From CAYXVJ01 sp964558445 (lineage in GTDB: Bacteria; Bacillota; Clostridia; Saccharofermentanales; Fastidiosipilaceae): DNA of 64,000 nt. The stretch's first letter is position 1. The number at the start of each line of letters is the position of its first letter. Location of the stretch: positions 62,001 to 126,000 of the forward strand of contig CAZLEA010000001.1 in NCBI GenBank assembly GCA_964558445.1. Reading direction: 5' to 3'. Position numbers and translations under genes: made by a program. Shown here piece after piece: positions 8,242-16,346 of the stretch. Under the pieces are notes generated by a model, which worked only from the letters and a program-made list of their open reading frames with translations, did no database searches and was not told where the DNA came from.

Positions 8242-11200
8242 TTAGTTCACAACCTTCAAAAGGCGAAGCGTACAGGCCTCACCGTTGATCGACCAATCGC
8301 GGCCTTCTTGATCTTCTCCGAGCGGCTCGACCGACACGGCGAGCACTTCGGCGGCAATCATGTCGCTCTGACGAGAGAAGACGGCGTCGAGCACTTCACT
8401 CGATCGATGATAGACCCGGATACGATCGACGACTTCGAAGTCGCTCTCCTTGCGCATCGTCTGGATCTTGGAGATGATTTCTCGTACATAGCCTTCTTCG
8501 ATTAATTCGTCTGTCAGATGCAAGTCGATCGCAACGGTGTAGTCACGATCTTGCTCCGTCTGGAAGCCTTCCACCTGCATTGTCTCGATCAGGAGATCAT
8601 CTGCATGCAAACGCTCCATAGCACCGTCTAGCTCAATCGTGATGAAGCCGTGCTCCTGGAGCTCAGCATAGCGGGCACGACCATCCAGACCGGCGAGCAG
8701 TTCGCCAAGCTTGGGCAAGTTCTTACCGAAGCGGCGGCCGAGCGTACGAAGTTGCGGCTTGAAGCGATAGTCTTGCAAGGCGCTGTCGTCCGAGATGAAT
8801 TCAATCGACTTGATGTTCAGCTCATCCGTGATCAAGGCCGTGAACGTCTCGGGCAGCTCCACGGGCGACGCCACGAGCATGCGAGCGAGCGGCTGACGGT
8901 TCTTCATGGATGAGGCATTGCGCGCTGCACGTCCCATACTGATGATCTCCAGCACGGCTGCCATGCGGGTTTCGAGCAAGTCGTCGACATAGCTGTGATC
9001 CGCCTCTGGGTAATCGCAGAAGTGTACGGACTCGGGCGCATCCGGCTCGGAGTTACGCACCAAATTCTGATAGATATCCTCCGTTACGAACGGCACGAAG
9101 GGAGCGGCCAAGAGCACGACCGTCTTCAAGACGGTATAGAGCGTCATGTATGCCGAGATCTTGTCCTCTGTCATCTCCTCGCCCCAGTAGCGCTCGCGCC
9201 CTCGTCTGACGTACCAGTTCGATACGTCATCCAGGAAGTCAACCATCAGTCTACCTGCTGTCGAGATATCATACTTCTCAAGTAGTGAATCCACCTTCGC
9301 CACCAGCGTGTTCAAACGTGACAGCACCCAGCGATCCATGACCGTCAGGCTCTCTGGCTTCAGGCTATGCTCGCTCGGATTGAAGCGATCGATATTGGCA
9401 TAGAGCACATAGAAGGAATAGGTATTCCACAAGGTGCCCATGAACTTGCGCTGACCGTCACTGACCGCGGCATCCGAATAGCGACTCGGCAACCATGGCT
9501 GGCTGTTCGTATAGAAGTACCAACGCACGGCATCCGCACCCTGCTTACCCAGAGCGTCCCAGGGGTCAACGACGTTCCCCTTGTGCTTGCTCATCTTGAT
9601 ACCGTCCTTGTCCTGGACCAGACCCATGACGATACAGTTCTGGAAGCTCGACTCATCGAAGAGGAGCGTCGCCACAGCCAGAAGCGAATAGAACCATCCG
9701 CGCGTTTGGTCCTGAGCCTCAGAGATGAACTGGGCCGGGAAGTGGGTTTCGAAATGTTCTTGGTTCTCAAAGGGATAGTGATACTGCGCAAACGGCATCG
9801 CACCCGAATCAAACCAAACGTCGATCACTTCGCTCACACGGGTCATATTCTTCTGACAGATCGGGCAATTGACATGGACTTGATCAATGTAGGGCTTGTG
9901 CAGCTCGATCTCATCCGGGCAATTGTCGGACAAGGATCTCAGCTCTTCGATCGAACCGATGACATGGACGTGTCCATCCTCGCAACGCCAGGCGGGCAGC
10001 GGCGTGCCCCAGTAGCGCTCACGGGTCAGACCCCAGTCAACCAGGTTCTCCAGGAAGTTACCCATACGCCCTTCCTTGACGTTGTCCGGGATCCAGTTGA
10101 TGCTGCGGTTATTGCGAATCAATTGTTCCTTGACCGCCGTCGTGCGGATGAACCAGCTGTGACGCGCATAGTAGATCAAGGGCGTGTCGCAACGCCAGCA
10201 GTGCGGGTAGTTATGTTCGATCGGCAAGCGATACATCAGCTTGCCCTCTGCTTCGAGCTTCGAGATGATCTTCGGATTCGCCTTCATCACGTTCATCTGT
10301 GCGAAATCGGTGACCGAATCCGGGAACTTACCGTCTTCTTGGACGAGCTGGACGAAGGGCAGGTCGTAGCGCTGACCGACCTTCGCGTCATCCTCACCGA
10401 AGGCAGGGGCGATATGTACGATGCCCGTACCGTCATCTAGACTGACGAAGTTATCCGTAGTGACAAACCAGGCCTGCTTCTTGCTCTTAGAAACCGTGTC
10501 CAAGCTGTAATCGAAGAGCGGCTCGTAGGCCTTGTACTCGAGGTCTGAGCCCTTATAGGTTTCCAGAACCGTGTGCTCTTCGCCGAGCACCGTATCCAGA
10601 AGTGCGGCAGCAACGTAATAACGATACTCCGTACCGTCTTCCATCTTCGATGCCAGCACGTAATCTGCCTTCGGATTCACACAGAGGGCGAGGTTTGACG
10701 GCAGGGTCCAAGGCGTGGTGGTCCAAGCAGCAAAATAAGTATTCTCTTCATCCTTCACACGGAAGCGAACGAAGATCGAGGTCTCCTTCACATCCTTATA
10801 GCCTTGAGCAACTTCATGGCTTGATAGAGACGTGCCGCAGCGGGGGCAGTACGGGACAATCTTGTGGCCTTCATAGAGCAGCCCCTTCTTCCAGATCTCC
10901 TTGAGTGCCCACCAGACGGACTCAATGTAGTTATTCTCGTAGGTGACATAAGGATTGTCCATATCGGCCCAATAGCCGACGCGATCGGACATCTGTTCCC
11001 ACTCATCCTTGTAGGTCCAGACACTCTCCTTACACTTCTGTACGAATGCTTCGACACCATAGGCTTCGATCGCATCCTTACCATTGATGCCAAGCGCCTT
11101 CTCGACTTCGAGCTCAACCGGCAAACCGTGGGTATCCCAACCGGCCTTGAACTCAACTTGGTAGCCCTTCATCGTACGATAACGAGGGATAACGTCCTTG

Positions 11201-11391
11201 ATCGCTCGTGTCAGGATATGACCGATGTGCGGCTTACCGTTGGCGGTCGGCGGTCCGTCAAACACGGTATAAACCGGTCCGCCCTCGCGGCGGCGCCAGG
11301 ACTCCTTCATCGTGCCCTGTTCGGCCCACAAGGCCGCAACCGCTTCCTCGCGGCCGGTGAAATTCAGATCGTTTGCTACCTTCTCGTACAT
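8242..11391 (-). CDS. ileS: Isoleucyl-tRNA synthetase (long, eukaryote-like type)
   Basis: This 1049-residue class I synthetase charges tRNA-Ile. PHIGH (54-58) is the HIGH signature and KMSKHKGN (about residue 600) the KMSKS loop; the editing domain includes FAAWTTTPWTLPSNLALCVNP. The length and segments such as ILTRAIKDVIPRYRTMKGYQVEFKAGWDTHGLPVE fit the longer IleS2 group found in eukaryotes and some bacteria, which is known for mupirocin tolerance in other species; whether that applies here is inference. The start at 11391 has GGAGG upstream; the 39 codons before it are the T-box leader read through. Expression is under the T-box described below. Confidence 0.95.
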   Translation of the reverse strand: MYEKVANDLNFTGREEAVAALWAEQGTMKESWRRREGGPVYTVFDGPPTANGKPHIGHILTRAIKDVIPRYRTMKGYQVEFKAGWDTHGLPVELEVEKALGINGKDAIEAYGVEAFVQKCKESVWTYKDEWEQMSDRVGYWADMDNPYVTYENNYIESVWWALKEIWKKGLLYEGHKIVPYCPRCGTSLSSHEVAQGYKDVKETSIFVRFRVKDEENTYFAAWTTTPWTLPSNLALCVNPKADYVLASKMEDGTEYRYYVAAALLDTVLGEEHTVLETYKGSDLEYKAYEPLFDYSLDTVSKSKKQAWFVTTDNFVSLDDGTGIVHIAPAFGEDDAKVGQRYDLPFVQLVQEDGKFPDSVTDFAQMNVMKANPKIISKLEAEGKLMYRLPIEHNYPHCWRCDTPLIYYARHSWFIRTTAVKEQLIRNNRSINWIPDNVKEGRMGNFLENLVDWGLTRERYWGTPLPAWRCEDGHVHVIGSIEELRSLSDNCPDEIELHKPYIDQVHVNCPICQKNMTRVSEVIDVWFDSGAMPFAQYHYPFENQEHFETHFPAQFISEAQDQTRGWFYSLLAVATLLFDESSFQNCIVMGLVQDKDGIKMSKHKGNVVDPWDALGKQGADAVRWYFYTNSQPWLPSRYSDAAVSDGQRKFMGTLWNTYSFYVLYANIDRFNPSEHSLKPESLTVMDRWVLSRLNTLVAKVDSLLEKYDISTAGRLMVDFLDDVSNWYVRRGRERYWGEEMTEDKISAYMTLYTVLKTVVLLAAPFVPFVTEDIYQNLVRNSEPDAPESVHFCDYPEADHSYVDDLLETRMAAVLEIISMGRAARNASSMKNRQPLARMLVASPVELPETFTALITDELNIKSIEFISDDSALQDYRFKPQLRTLGRRFGKNLPKLGELLAGLDGRARYAELQEHGFITIELDGAMERLHADDLLIETMQVEGFQTEQDRDYTVAIDLHLTDELIEEGYVREIISKIQTMRKESDFEVVDRIRVYHRSSEVLDAVFSRQSDMIAAEVLAVSVEPLGEDQEGRDWSINGEACTLRLLKVVN

Positions 11392-11409
11392 ATAGCCTCC
11401 ATCGTTTCT

Positions 11410-11612
11410 CATTTGATTGCCTACATAATAAAAAAGCATCCCCAAAGGGACGCATCGCGTAACCACCCAATCTAGTGATAAGAATCGGTTCAATTCATCT
11501 GCACACAAGGTGCAAGCTCCCAGCTGATCCGTATACTGCGATAATCTGTGTACCTCTCACCTACGTACACTCTCTGTTAGATCTCAGTTGCAGTTACCTG
11601 TCTGTTCATAGC
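11410..11612 (-). promoter_or_regulatory. T-box riboswitch leader of ileS
   Basis: On the minus strand the leader has the conserved T-box sequence TGGGTGGTTACGCG (11456-11469), followed by a GC-rich hairpin and a T run (terminator at 11430-11453). Upstream, a perfect stem GTGTAC/GTACAC (11548-11570) with AGGTGAGAG in the loop fits the distal part of stem I. An ATC isoleucine codon at 11540-11542, on the 3' side of this stem, is the candidate specifier. Uncharged tRNA-Ile would favour the antiterminator and allow ileS transcription. Confidence 0.88.
11430..11453 (-). terminator. T-box terminator hairpin in the ileS leader
   Basis: GCGTCCC, TTT, GGGGATGC and then TTTTTTA on the minus strand. 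The 5' arm overlaps the region that would pair with the T-box in the antiterminator, as expected for a transcriptional T-box. Confidence 0.85.
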
Positions 11613-11619
11613 TTCTGAT

Positions 11620-11647
11620 ATTTTAACATGTAGCCCGTATTTTGCAA
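11620..11647 (-). promoter_or_regulatory. Promoter of the ileS T-box transcript
   Basis: TTGCAA (11642-11647) and TAAAAT (11620-11625) are 16 bp apart, and a TG sits one base before the -10, giving an extended -10. This places the transcript start near 11612, about 220 nt before the ileS start codon. Confidence 0.7.
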
Positions 11648-11850
11648 GGTATGGTGACGAAACGCATCATAAATGGATAGAGCCCCCACCCCGCACAACG
11701 ATCTGTGCCGGATGAGGCCTCGATATCTAAACGCTTCTCTCGTGTGACTAGAGTCGGTTCATATTCATGGCGCCAAACTTGTTCCGGGATAGTTTCCGCA
11801 AGTATATGCATCAAACAGCAGTTCGAACAAATCTGCCAAATAGAAATAGC
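11648..11850. other. Intergenic stretch without a recognisable gene
   Basis: Between the ileS promoter and the padR stop codon. A 63-codon minus-strand frame is open here but has no ribosome site, no family resemblance and ends in the promoter, so it was not called. Confidence 0.6.
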
Positions 11851-12186
11851 CTATTCGGTCCCCAGAATCTTCGCAACATCCTTCGTCAGGATGTGATACT
11901 TCTGAAGATCGCTCTCTAGTTGCTTCCTACCTTCATCGGTGATCGTGTAATAGCGTCTGAGCACACGCGCACCGGATGATTCTGTCCTGGATCGAACCAG
12001 GCCATGCTTCTCTAAGCGATGCAAGGCAGGATACAAAGCCCCCTCGGTCAAATGATACTGCTCCGAACCTCGCTCCGTTAGCGTATGAATAATCTTGAAT
12101 CCATACATCTCATCCTCTTCGGATAGAAGTTTCAGAACTATCAGCTGAGTCAAGCCCTTCTTTAAATTTCCAGTTATGTCATACAT
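11851..12186 (-). CDS. PadR family transcriptional regulator
   Basis: A 111-residue winged-helix regulator of the short PadR subfamily 2: KKGLTQLIVLKLLSEEDEMYGF, then LTEGALYPALHRLEKHGLV and RRYYTITDEGRKQLESDL. These proteins repress transporters or stress genes and often regulate themselves; the usual co-operonic membrane protein is missing here. GGAGGGG lies a short distance upstream of the ATG. It stands alone between the ileS leader and spoVG. The ligand and target are unknown. Confidence 0.9.
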   Translation of the reverse strand: MYDITGNLKKGLTQLIVLKLLSEEDEMYGFKIIHTLTERGSEQYHLTEGALYPALHRLEKHGLVRSRTESSGARVLRRYYTITDEGRKQLESDLQKYHILTKDVAKILGTE

Positions 12187-12513
12187 TCTCCGACCCCTCC
12201 TTCACAGAATTTCTGATTACGAGTCCTGCGGAAATTGACTGTCATCGACTCTCAATGGAGAAACTGCTGTCCTATAAGCTAATTATATAGGTCATCCTTA
12301 GCTGTTATGGATGCTTAGGTTACAAAAATCATGTCTTGGCAGGATTAACAATCATTCTCATTTCTATTTAGAGACAAATGAAACATAAGATAATTTGGGT
12401 TCAAACAAGAAAAAGACCCGCAACATATCGTGCGAGTCTCTATGTGCCGGAGAAACCGAACACAGCTTCGAATGATTCAGTTGTTCCATCTATAGGCCAT
12501 ACAAAACCGGATC
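12187..12513. other. Intergenic region between padR and spoVG
   Basis: Holds the padR upstream region (a TATAAT on the minus strand around 12286) and the spoVG terminator at 12409-12438. No gene is seen; plus-strand frames here are complements of the acidic spoVG tail. Confidence 0.6.
12409..12438 (-). terminator. Terminator after spoVG
   Basis: On the minus strand GACTCGCA pairs with TGCGGGTC (8 bp, one G-U) and is followed by TTTTTC. It lies about 75 bp after the spoVG stop codon. Confidence 0.75.
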
Positions 12514-12909
12514 CTAGTCGTCACCCGACACCTCTAGCAAATCCTCTTCTTCGTCATAGAAGTCGTCCTCATCGTCGTAATCCTCATCCTCTTCATCGTA
12601 GTCATCGTCGTCATCTTCATCGTCTTCGTCATAGGAATCGTAATCTTCTTCGTCTTCTTGTTCTTCATCATACTTCGCCAAGATGAGCTCTGAGAGATAA
12701 TTACGGAATTCGGTGCGAATCGGATGTGCGATGTCAATGAAGTTCCCGTTTGGCGTCTTGCGACTCGGCATAGCGATAAACAGACCTTGCGAGCTGGAGA
12801 TGACCTTAATATCGTGAACAACGAAGACATTATCGAAGGTACATGACACAACAGCTTTTAACTTACCGGCATTACTCATGTTTCTGATTACTATATCAGT
12901 CAACTCCAT
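12514..12909 (-). CDS. spoVG: SpoVG-family regulator with a long acidic C-terminal tail
   Basis: Residues 1-80 are a full SpoVG domain: MELTDIVIRNMSNAGKLKAV, then FVVHDIKVI, GLFIAMPSRKTPNGNFIDIAHPI and a C-terminal helix. SpoVG is a DNA/RNA-binding global regulator involved in sporulation, cell division and virulence gene control. Residues 81-131 are almost only Asp, Glu and Tyr, far longer and more acidic than the short tail in Bacillus. The tail is encoded by mixed GAT/GAC/GAA/GAG codons, so it is not a simple trinucleotide expansion. GGTGG lies upstream of the ATG and a good promoter at 12959-12987. It is monocistronic. Confidence 0.92.
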   Translation of the reverse strand: MELTDIVIRNMSNAGKLKAVVSCTFDNVFVVHDIKVISSSQGLFIAMPSRKTPNGNFIDIAHPIRTEFRNYLSELILAKYDEEQEDEEDYDSYDEDDEDDDDDYDEEDEDYDDEDDFYDEEEDLLEVSGDD

Positions 12910-12958
12910 ACCCCTACCACCTTTTCTATTTCAATATCGATAGAATGGAACTAAGTAA

Positions 12959-12987
12959 AGATTAATCAAATTGCACAAGGCTGTCAA
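12959..12987 (-). promoter_or_regulatory. Sigma-A promoter of spoVG
   Basis: On the minus strand a perfect TTGACA (12982-12987) and TAATCT (12959-12964) are 17 bp apart, about 50 bp before the spoVG start codon. Confidence 0.7.
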
Positions 12988-12995
12988 GGAAGATT

Positions 12996-13345
12996 GACAT
13001 AATTTGATCAATACTAATCCTTTCTACTGTTTAGAACGAATATACAAGATTATACGTCATGAATTACCACTAGGTGAACTGGCTAAACAGATCTGCAAAT
13101 CACCTGGTTCAATCCGAGCCATATGATAATTGATCTGGATCAATTCGGTTTAGCTTATAATATTTTGACTAGTAAGTAGAATCACCAAGCAAGATTTCTT
13201 GGAACTTCTACTCATTTTATGCTCATTGCCCAAAAAGTAGATAAACAAGAAGATTCTGAATTGAAATTGTACAAACATCTCGTAAATGAGATCAGTCGAG
13301 GTACAAAAAAAGAACATAGCCTGAGACAAATACTCAAACTATGCT
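12996..13345 (+). pseudogene. AT-rich degraded coding relic (putative)
   Basis: This stretch is much more AT-rich than the genes around it. In plus-strand frames it holds protein-like pieces without usable starts: LERIYKIIRHELPLGELAKQ.. ending in TGA near 13123, then QFGLAYNILTSK, then RFLGTSTHFMLIAQKVDKQE.. running to a TGA at 13362, inside the tRNA gene. The pieces are separated by stops and frame changes, and the last one overlaps a terminator and a tRNA, so it cannot be a working gene. I do not recognise the parent family. It may be the remains of a transferred gene, or chance open frames in AT-rich DNA. Confidence 0.35.
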
Positions 13346-13347
13346 CT
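13302..13347 (-). terminator. Terminator after tRNA-Pro
   Basis: On the minus strand a 15-bp stem (13333-13347 with 13311-13325, two or three G-U pairs) and a 7-nt loop are followed by TTTTTTT. It starts 3 bp after the tRNA CCA end, so the tRNA is a one-gene transcript. Confidence 0.9.
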
Positions 13348-13350
13348 GAT

Positions 13351-13426
13351 TGGTCGGAGTGAGAAGACTTGAACTTCCGGCCTCTTGGTCCCGAACCAAG
13401 CGCTCTACCACCTGAGCCACACCCCG
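13351..13426 (-). tRNA. tRNA-Pro (anticodon CGG)
   Basis: A 76-nt cloverleaf on the minus strand. The acceptor arm is CGGGGTG/CACTCCG (one G-U), with an encoded CCA end. The anticodon arm is CTTGG, loop TTCGGGA, CCAAG, which gives the anticodon CGG for codon CCG. The T arm has GTTCAAGT as loop sequence and the D arm GCTC..GAGC. It has its own promoter (13438-13465) and terminator. Confidence 0.95.
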
Positions 13427-13437
13427 AAGACTTCATA

Positions 13438-13465
13438 ATTCTATCATACTATTAGAAATAGTCAA
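13438..13465 (-). promoter_or_regulatory. Promoter of tRNA-Pro
   Basis: TTGACT (13460-13465) and TAGAAT (13438-13443) are 16 bp apart on the minus strand, with TGA before the -10 (extended -10). The tRNA begins 11 bp downstream of the -10. Confidence 0.75.
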
Positions 13466-13575
13466 TTATTCCGGTCTATACAATTCAGATCAAATTATCC
13501 TGCTACATTTGTCAGAATTATGTCTACAACGGGGGGAAGCACAAGTTGGGTCTACTCTAGGCAATCACATCTTAC

Positions 13576-14343
13576 TTAATTCGAGGGCGGCTGCGGCATC
13601 GTAGAGAAGTCCACTCCACTCGGTTCATTGGCCGTACCGCCTTGGAGTTCGCCTGCTTCGTTATAGAAATTCAGTTTATCGGGCAGCTTGTAACCGTCCA
13701 CGATGAAGAGGTATGCATCGTCATGTATCTCTGCACGAATCTCTTCGCCATCGACGAAGAGGATGACATAATCAAGATCTACCTCGTGCGGCGTCTCCTC
13801 TCCTGTCAGCGCCTCATCCTTGACGATGCCCCAGACGAAGGTCTGTTCATCTATGTAGTTGACTTGTAAGGAATAAAAGGGACTGGCTGGATATTCTCCA
13901 TTGGCCAACCAGCGAATCTGTTCGTCCTCACCATGTTCGACAAGCAGGTAGTAGTCTGTATCCTTGTCCTTGAACTCAATATCTGCCGTGGTTCGGTAGA
14001 TGGAGTATGGAGCGTCTGGGTGGCGGAATAACAAGGCCATCTGATCGTCTATGTCGGTCCACTCGCCGGGTGGCGTCAGTATATCCGTATCACTAGGGTC
14101 GGTCGATACAGAGGGTTCTGAAGTCTGTGAAGACGTCGGCACGGTCTCTGGAGAGGACGGCATCTCTGATTGAACGCTTGATTCAGAGGGCTGTGTCAGG
14201 TCTGCTGATGACGTTAACTCTGAGGTCGTGGAAGGGCTCGTCGTGGTCGTGTCTTGACAAGCAGCGAGCAAGAACATCAACTGAATCCCCACTACAAACA
14301 AAGCACTGTTTCGTAACGCCTTGGGAACTGAGAACTTAAGCAT
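13576..14343 (-). CDS. Lipoprotein of unknown function
   Basis: A 255-residue protein with a type II signal peptide (KALRNSALFVVGIQLMFLLAAC, lipobox LAAC with Cys29), a Ser/Thr/Pro linker of about 55 residues, and a soluble acidic domain (about 88-240) of probable beta structure. I do not recognise the domain. It should be anchored to the outer face of the membrane. The ATG has GGAGGTG eight bases upstream. It stands alone between the tRNA and the GNAT-Nudix gene, with an AT-rich 180-bp upstream region containing a palindrome (14471-14492). Confidence 0.8.
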   Translation of the reverse strand: MLKFSVPKALRNSALFVVGIQLMFLLAACQDTTTTSPSTTSELTSSADLTQPSESSVQSEMPSSPETVPTSSQTSEPSVSTDPSDTDILTPPGEWTDIDDQMALLFRHPDAPYSIYRTTADIEFKDKDTDYYLLVEHGEDEQIRWLANGEYPASPFYSLQVNYIDEQTFVWGIVKDEALTGEETPHEVDLDYVILFVDGEEIRAEIHDDAYLFIVDGYKLPDKLNFYNEAGELQGGTANEPSGVDFSTMPQPPSN

Positions 14344-14470
14344 ATTAACACCTCCAAATTCAACAAATAGAAATTGTTCTCAAACGGCTATCTACCCTAA
14401 TAATACATCTATTCAATCTACAACTCATTAACAATTTGTGAATTAATTATCTGTTTTGAAGTGTCATTTC

Positions 14471-14492
14471 GCTATTTGTATCTACAAATAGC
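14471..14492. repeat. Perfect 22-bp palindrome upstream of the lipoprotein gene
   Basis: Two 10-bp arms (GCTATTTGTA and its complement) around TC. No T run follows on either strand, so it is not a typical terminator. It lies about 30 bp after the GNAT-Nudix stop and 130 bp before the lipoprotein start; it could be an operator or the end of the upstream transcript. Confidence 0.6.
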
Positions 14493-14522
14493 TCAGCAAG
14501 ATGCCTATACCGATTGCACTTA

Positions 14523-15422
14523 CTACTCTTCTGCCATGAACTCATCGAAGTAGGGGTAGAACTCACCGTCCAGGAAACGACCCTCTTCTATCATCTGGCG
14601 AATCGTTGTTTGATCTGCCCACATCGCATCTGTTGTCTCGTTTAGCTGGAAGCGAAGGTCGGCGAGCTCGCCTGCCCAAGGGAAGACCCAGACATCTTGG
14701 ATCCAGCCACCGCGCTCCTCACGCCAGCGAAATAGGCGTTTGAACAAGCGTCCTTCTGCCGGATCGAGCTCGATGCCAAGCTCTTCTCTGGTCTCTCGTA
14801 GCGCTGCCCCGAGGCTGTCATCGCCTGCGACCGCAACGCCTCCGGTCGTCTCCCAGAAGCCGTCACTGCTAGATCCTCTGCCCAGGGCACGCCTGTTGAT
14901 GAGCCATCTCCCCTTCCCATCGGTCTTCCAGACATTTACAACCAGGTGATAGAGGCCGTCATCGATTCTTCTGCCACGCTCGGCATAGAGCCCCGTGAGA
15001 CGCCCCTCGCGGTCATAGAGATCCATAATCTCAAGCGGGCGATACAGTAGCTTCGTGTAGGGCTTGCCATCCAATACCTGTTCTTCCTTAGCGGGCACGA
15101 AACCATAGCTTAAGAAGAAGGCAGTTGATACTTGATCAGGCAAGACGAAGAGTTCATCTATACCTCGAAGTTTCAGCGCACATACAATGCGGTCCATCAG
15201 CTTCTCGGCTAAGCGATCGTCATAGTCACGGTGGATGCTGAGGCTAGAGATACGACCGTCTCCATGTCCGGTGACAAGTCCGCAGAGCTTGTCGGACGAA
15301 TACGCACCAAACAAGACGGCGTCTTCTTGCGCTGTGGCATCCGAGGATGGCAGATAGCAACGATCCAACCCCTCAGACTCCGGATTCGTTTGTAGGTCGA
15401 TCTGTTTGATGAGTAGATTCAT
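14523..15422 (-). CDS. GNAT acetyltransferase - Nudix hydrolase fusion
   Basis: Two domains in 299 residues. Residues 1-128 look like a small GNAT fold (LCGLVTGHGDGRISSLSIHRDYDDRLAEKL, then AFFLSYGFVP, the common end of GNAT domains). Residues 132-290 are a Nudix domain of the YfcD/IPP-isomerase-like group: MDLYDREGRLTG, LYHLVVNVWK and the Nudix box (194-217) GGVAVAGDDSLGAALRETRE followed by ELGI, with Asp in place of the usual first Glu. Nudix enzymes cleave nucleoside diphosphate-linked compounds; the substrate is unknown. The ATG (RBS GAGG) lies 50 bp inside the end of the yihY gene, a long overlap. Confidence 0.85.
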   Translation of the reverse strand: MNLLIKQIDLQTNPESEGLDRCYLPSSDATAQEDAVLFGAYSSDKLCGLVTGHGDGRISSLSIHRDYDDRLAEKLMDRIVCALKLRGIDELFVLPDQVSTAFFLSYGFVPAKEEQVLDGKPYTKLLYRPLEIMDLYDREGRLTGLYAERGRRIDDGLYHLVVNVWKTDGKGRWLINRRALGRGSSSDGFWETTGGVAVAGDDSLGAALRETREELGIELDPAEGRLFKRLFRWREERGGWIQDVWVFPWAGELADLRFQLNETTDAMWADQTTIRQMIEEGRFLDGEFYPYFDEFMAEE

Positions 15423-16332
15423 GCTTCCAAGCCTCTTTTAAATTATTACGATCACGCAGCAGTGCGTGTAGTACGGCACCCAGGAGAAGTGCGTAGGTAC
15501 AGACATAGAGCCAGAGCATCAAGATCACGACACCGGTCAAGCTACCGTAGAACGTGAGGGCGGCAGAGCGCGACACGTAGAGCGAGAAGATAGCGGATAA
15601 GATAACCCAGCTCAATGCGGCAAGCGATGAGGCCAAGAGCGCATGTCGAAGCTTCGTCTTCCTAGCAGCAGAGAAATAATAGATCAAGAAGAAGGTTAGA
15701 TTTAGTATCGTGAAGCCGGTACCGAAGCTGATCAGGCGAATGAGGCTACGATTATGAATCACAAGTCCCGTCCAGTCCGTCAAGCGAGACATCAAGGCAT
15801 CACTAAACGCTAAGACGATCATGACGATAACCATGAATAACGCCGCTACAACGGTCATAAACAGGGACAAAATACGAGAAACGAAGAAGATGCTTCGCTT
15901 CGGCTTCGTATTATAAATCTGTCTCATGCTTAGAATAATGGCATTGATGCCCTTAGACGCTGCCCAGACAAGCGAGGCGATACTTACAGAGATGGCAGAG
16001 ATCGAACCTGCTCCCTTCGCTTCGCGATAAATACTGTTGAAGAATTCGAGCACCGGTTCCGGGAAGAAGTCGGCAAGATCAATAGATTTACTGACCACTT
16101 GTAAGAGGTTATCCCCGAACAACAAGACGACACTGAGTAGCAGAATCAAGAACGGGAAGATCGCGAATACCATGAAATACGAGATACTAGATGCCATGCG
16201 ACTAAGCCGTAAGCGCGCCAAACGAAGCGGCAGTCCGATCCAGGTGGAACCGTCGGCCTCCGCGTTCAAGAAGCGCTCTCTGTCTATATCGAGGCGCTCA
16301 ACATATTTCTTTATACCTCGTTTATCCGTCAT
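15373..16332 (-). CDS. YihY/BrkB family membrane protein
   Basis: A 319-residue inner-membrane protein of the YihY/virulence factor BrkB family (once called RNase BN by mistake). About six membrane helices are visible (for example SISYFMVFAIFPFLILLLSV, and ILSLFMTVVAALFMVIVMIV). The family motif with an N-terminal amphipathic region (RMASSISYFMVFAIFPF) is clear. The function is unknown in general. It follows folA by 14 bp and overlaps the GNAT-Nudix gene by 50 bp at its hydrophilic tail, which may be an unneeded extension. Confidence 0.9.
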   Translation of the reverse strand: MTDKRGIKKYVERLDIDRERFLNAEADGSTWIGLPLRLARLRLSRMASSISYFMVFAIFPFLILLLSVVLLFGDNLLQVVSKSIDLADFFPEPVLEFFNSIYREAKGAGSISAISVSIASLVWAASKGINAIILSMRQIYNTKPKRSIFFVSRILSLFMTVVAALFMVIVMIVLAFSDALMSRLTDWTGLVIHNRSLIRLISFGTGFTILNLTFFLIYYFSAARKTKLRHALLASSLAALSWVILSAIFSLYVSRSAALTFYGSLTGVVILMLWLYVCTYALLLGAVLHALLRDRNNLKEAWKHESTHQTDRPTNESGV

Positions 16333-16346
16333 ACCTTTCAGTTCCG

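Noticed and set aside
9367..10440. Long plus-strand open frame of 357 codons
   Set aside because: It lies fully antisense to ileS, has no ribosome site and no family features; antisense frames of this length are common in GC-balanced genes.
11623..11814. Minus-strand 63-codon frame between padR and the ileS leader
   Set aside because: No ribosome site or family match, and its end overlaps the ileS promoter.
12378..12686. Arg/His-rich plus-strand frame
   Set aside because: It is the complement of the Asp/Glu-rich spoVG tail and its terminator.
13212..13436. Minus-strand 74-codon frame
   Set aside because: It covers the tRNA-Pro gene and its terminator, so it is not a protein gene.
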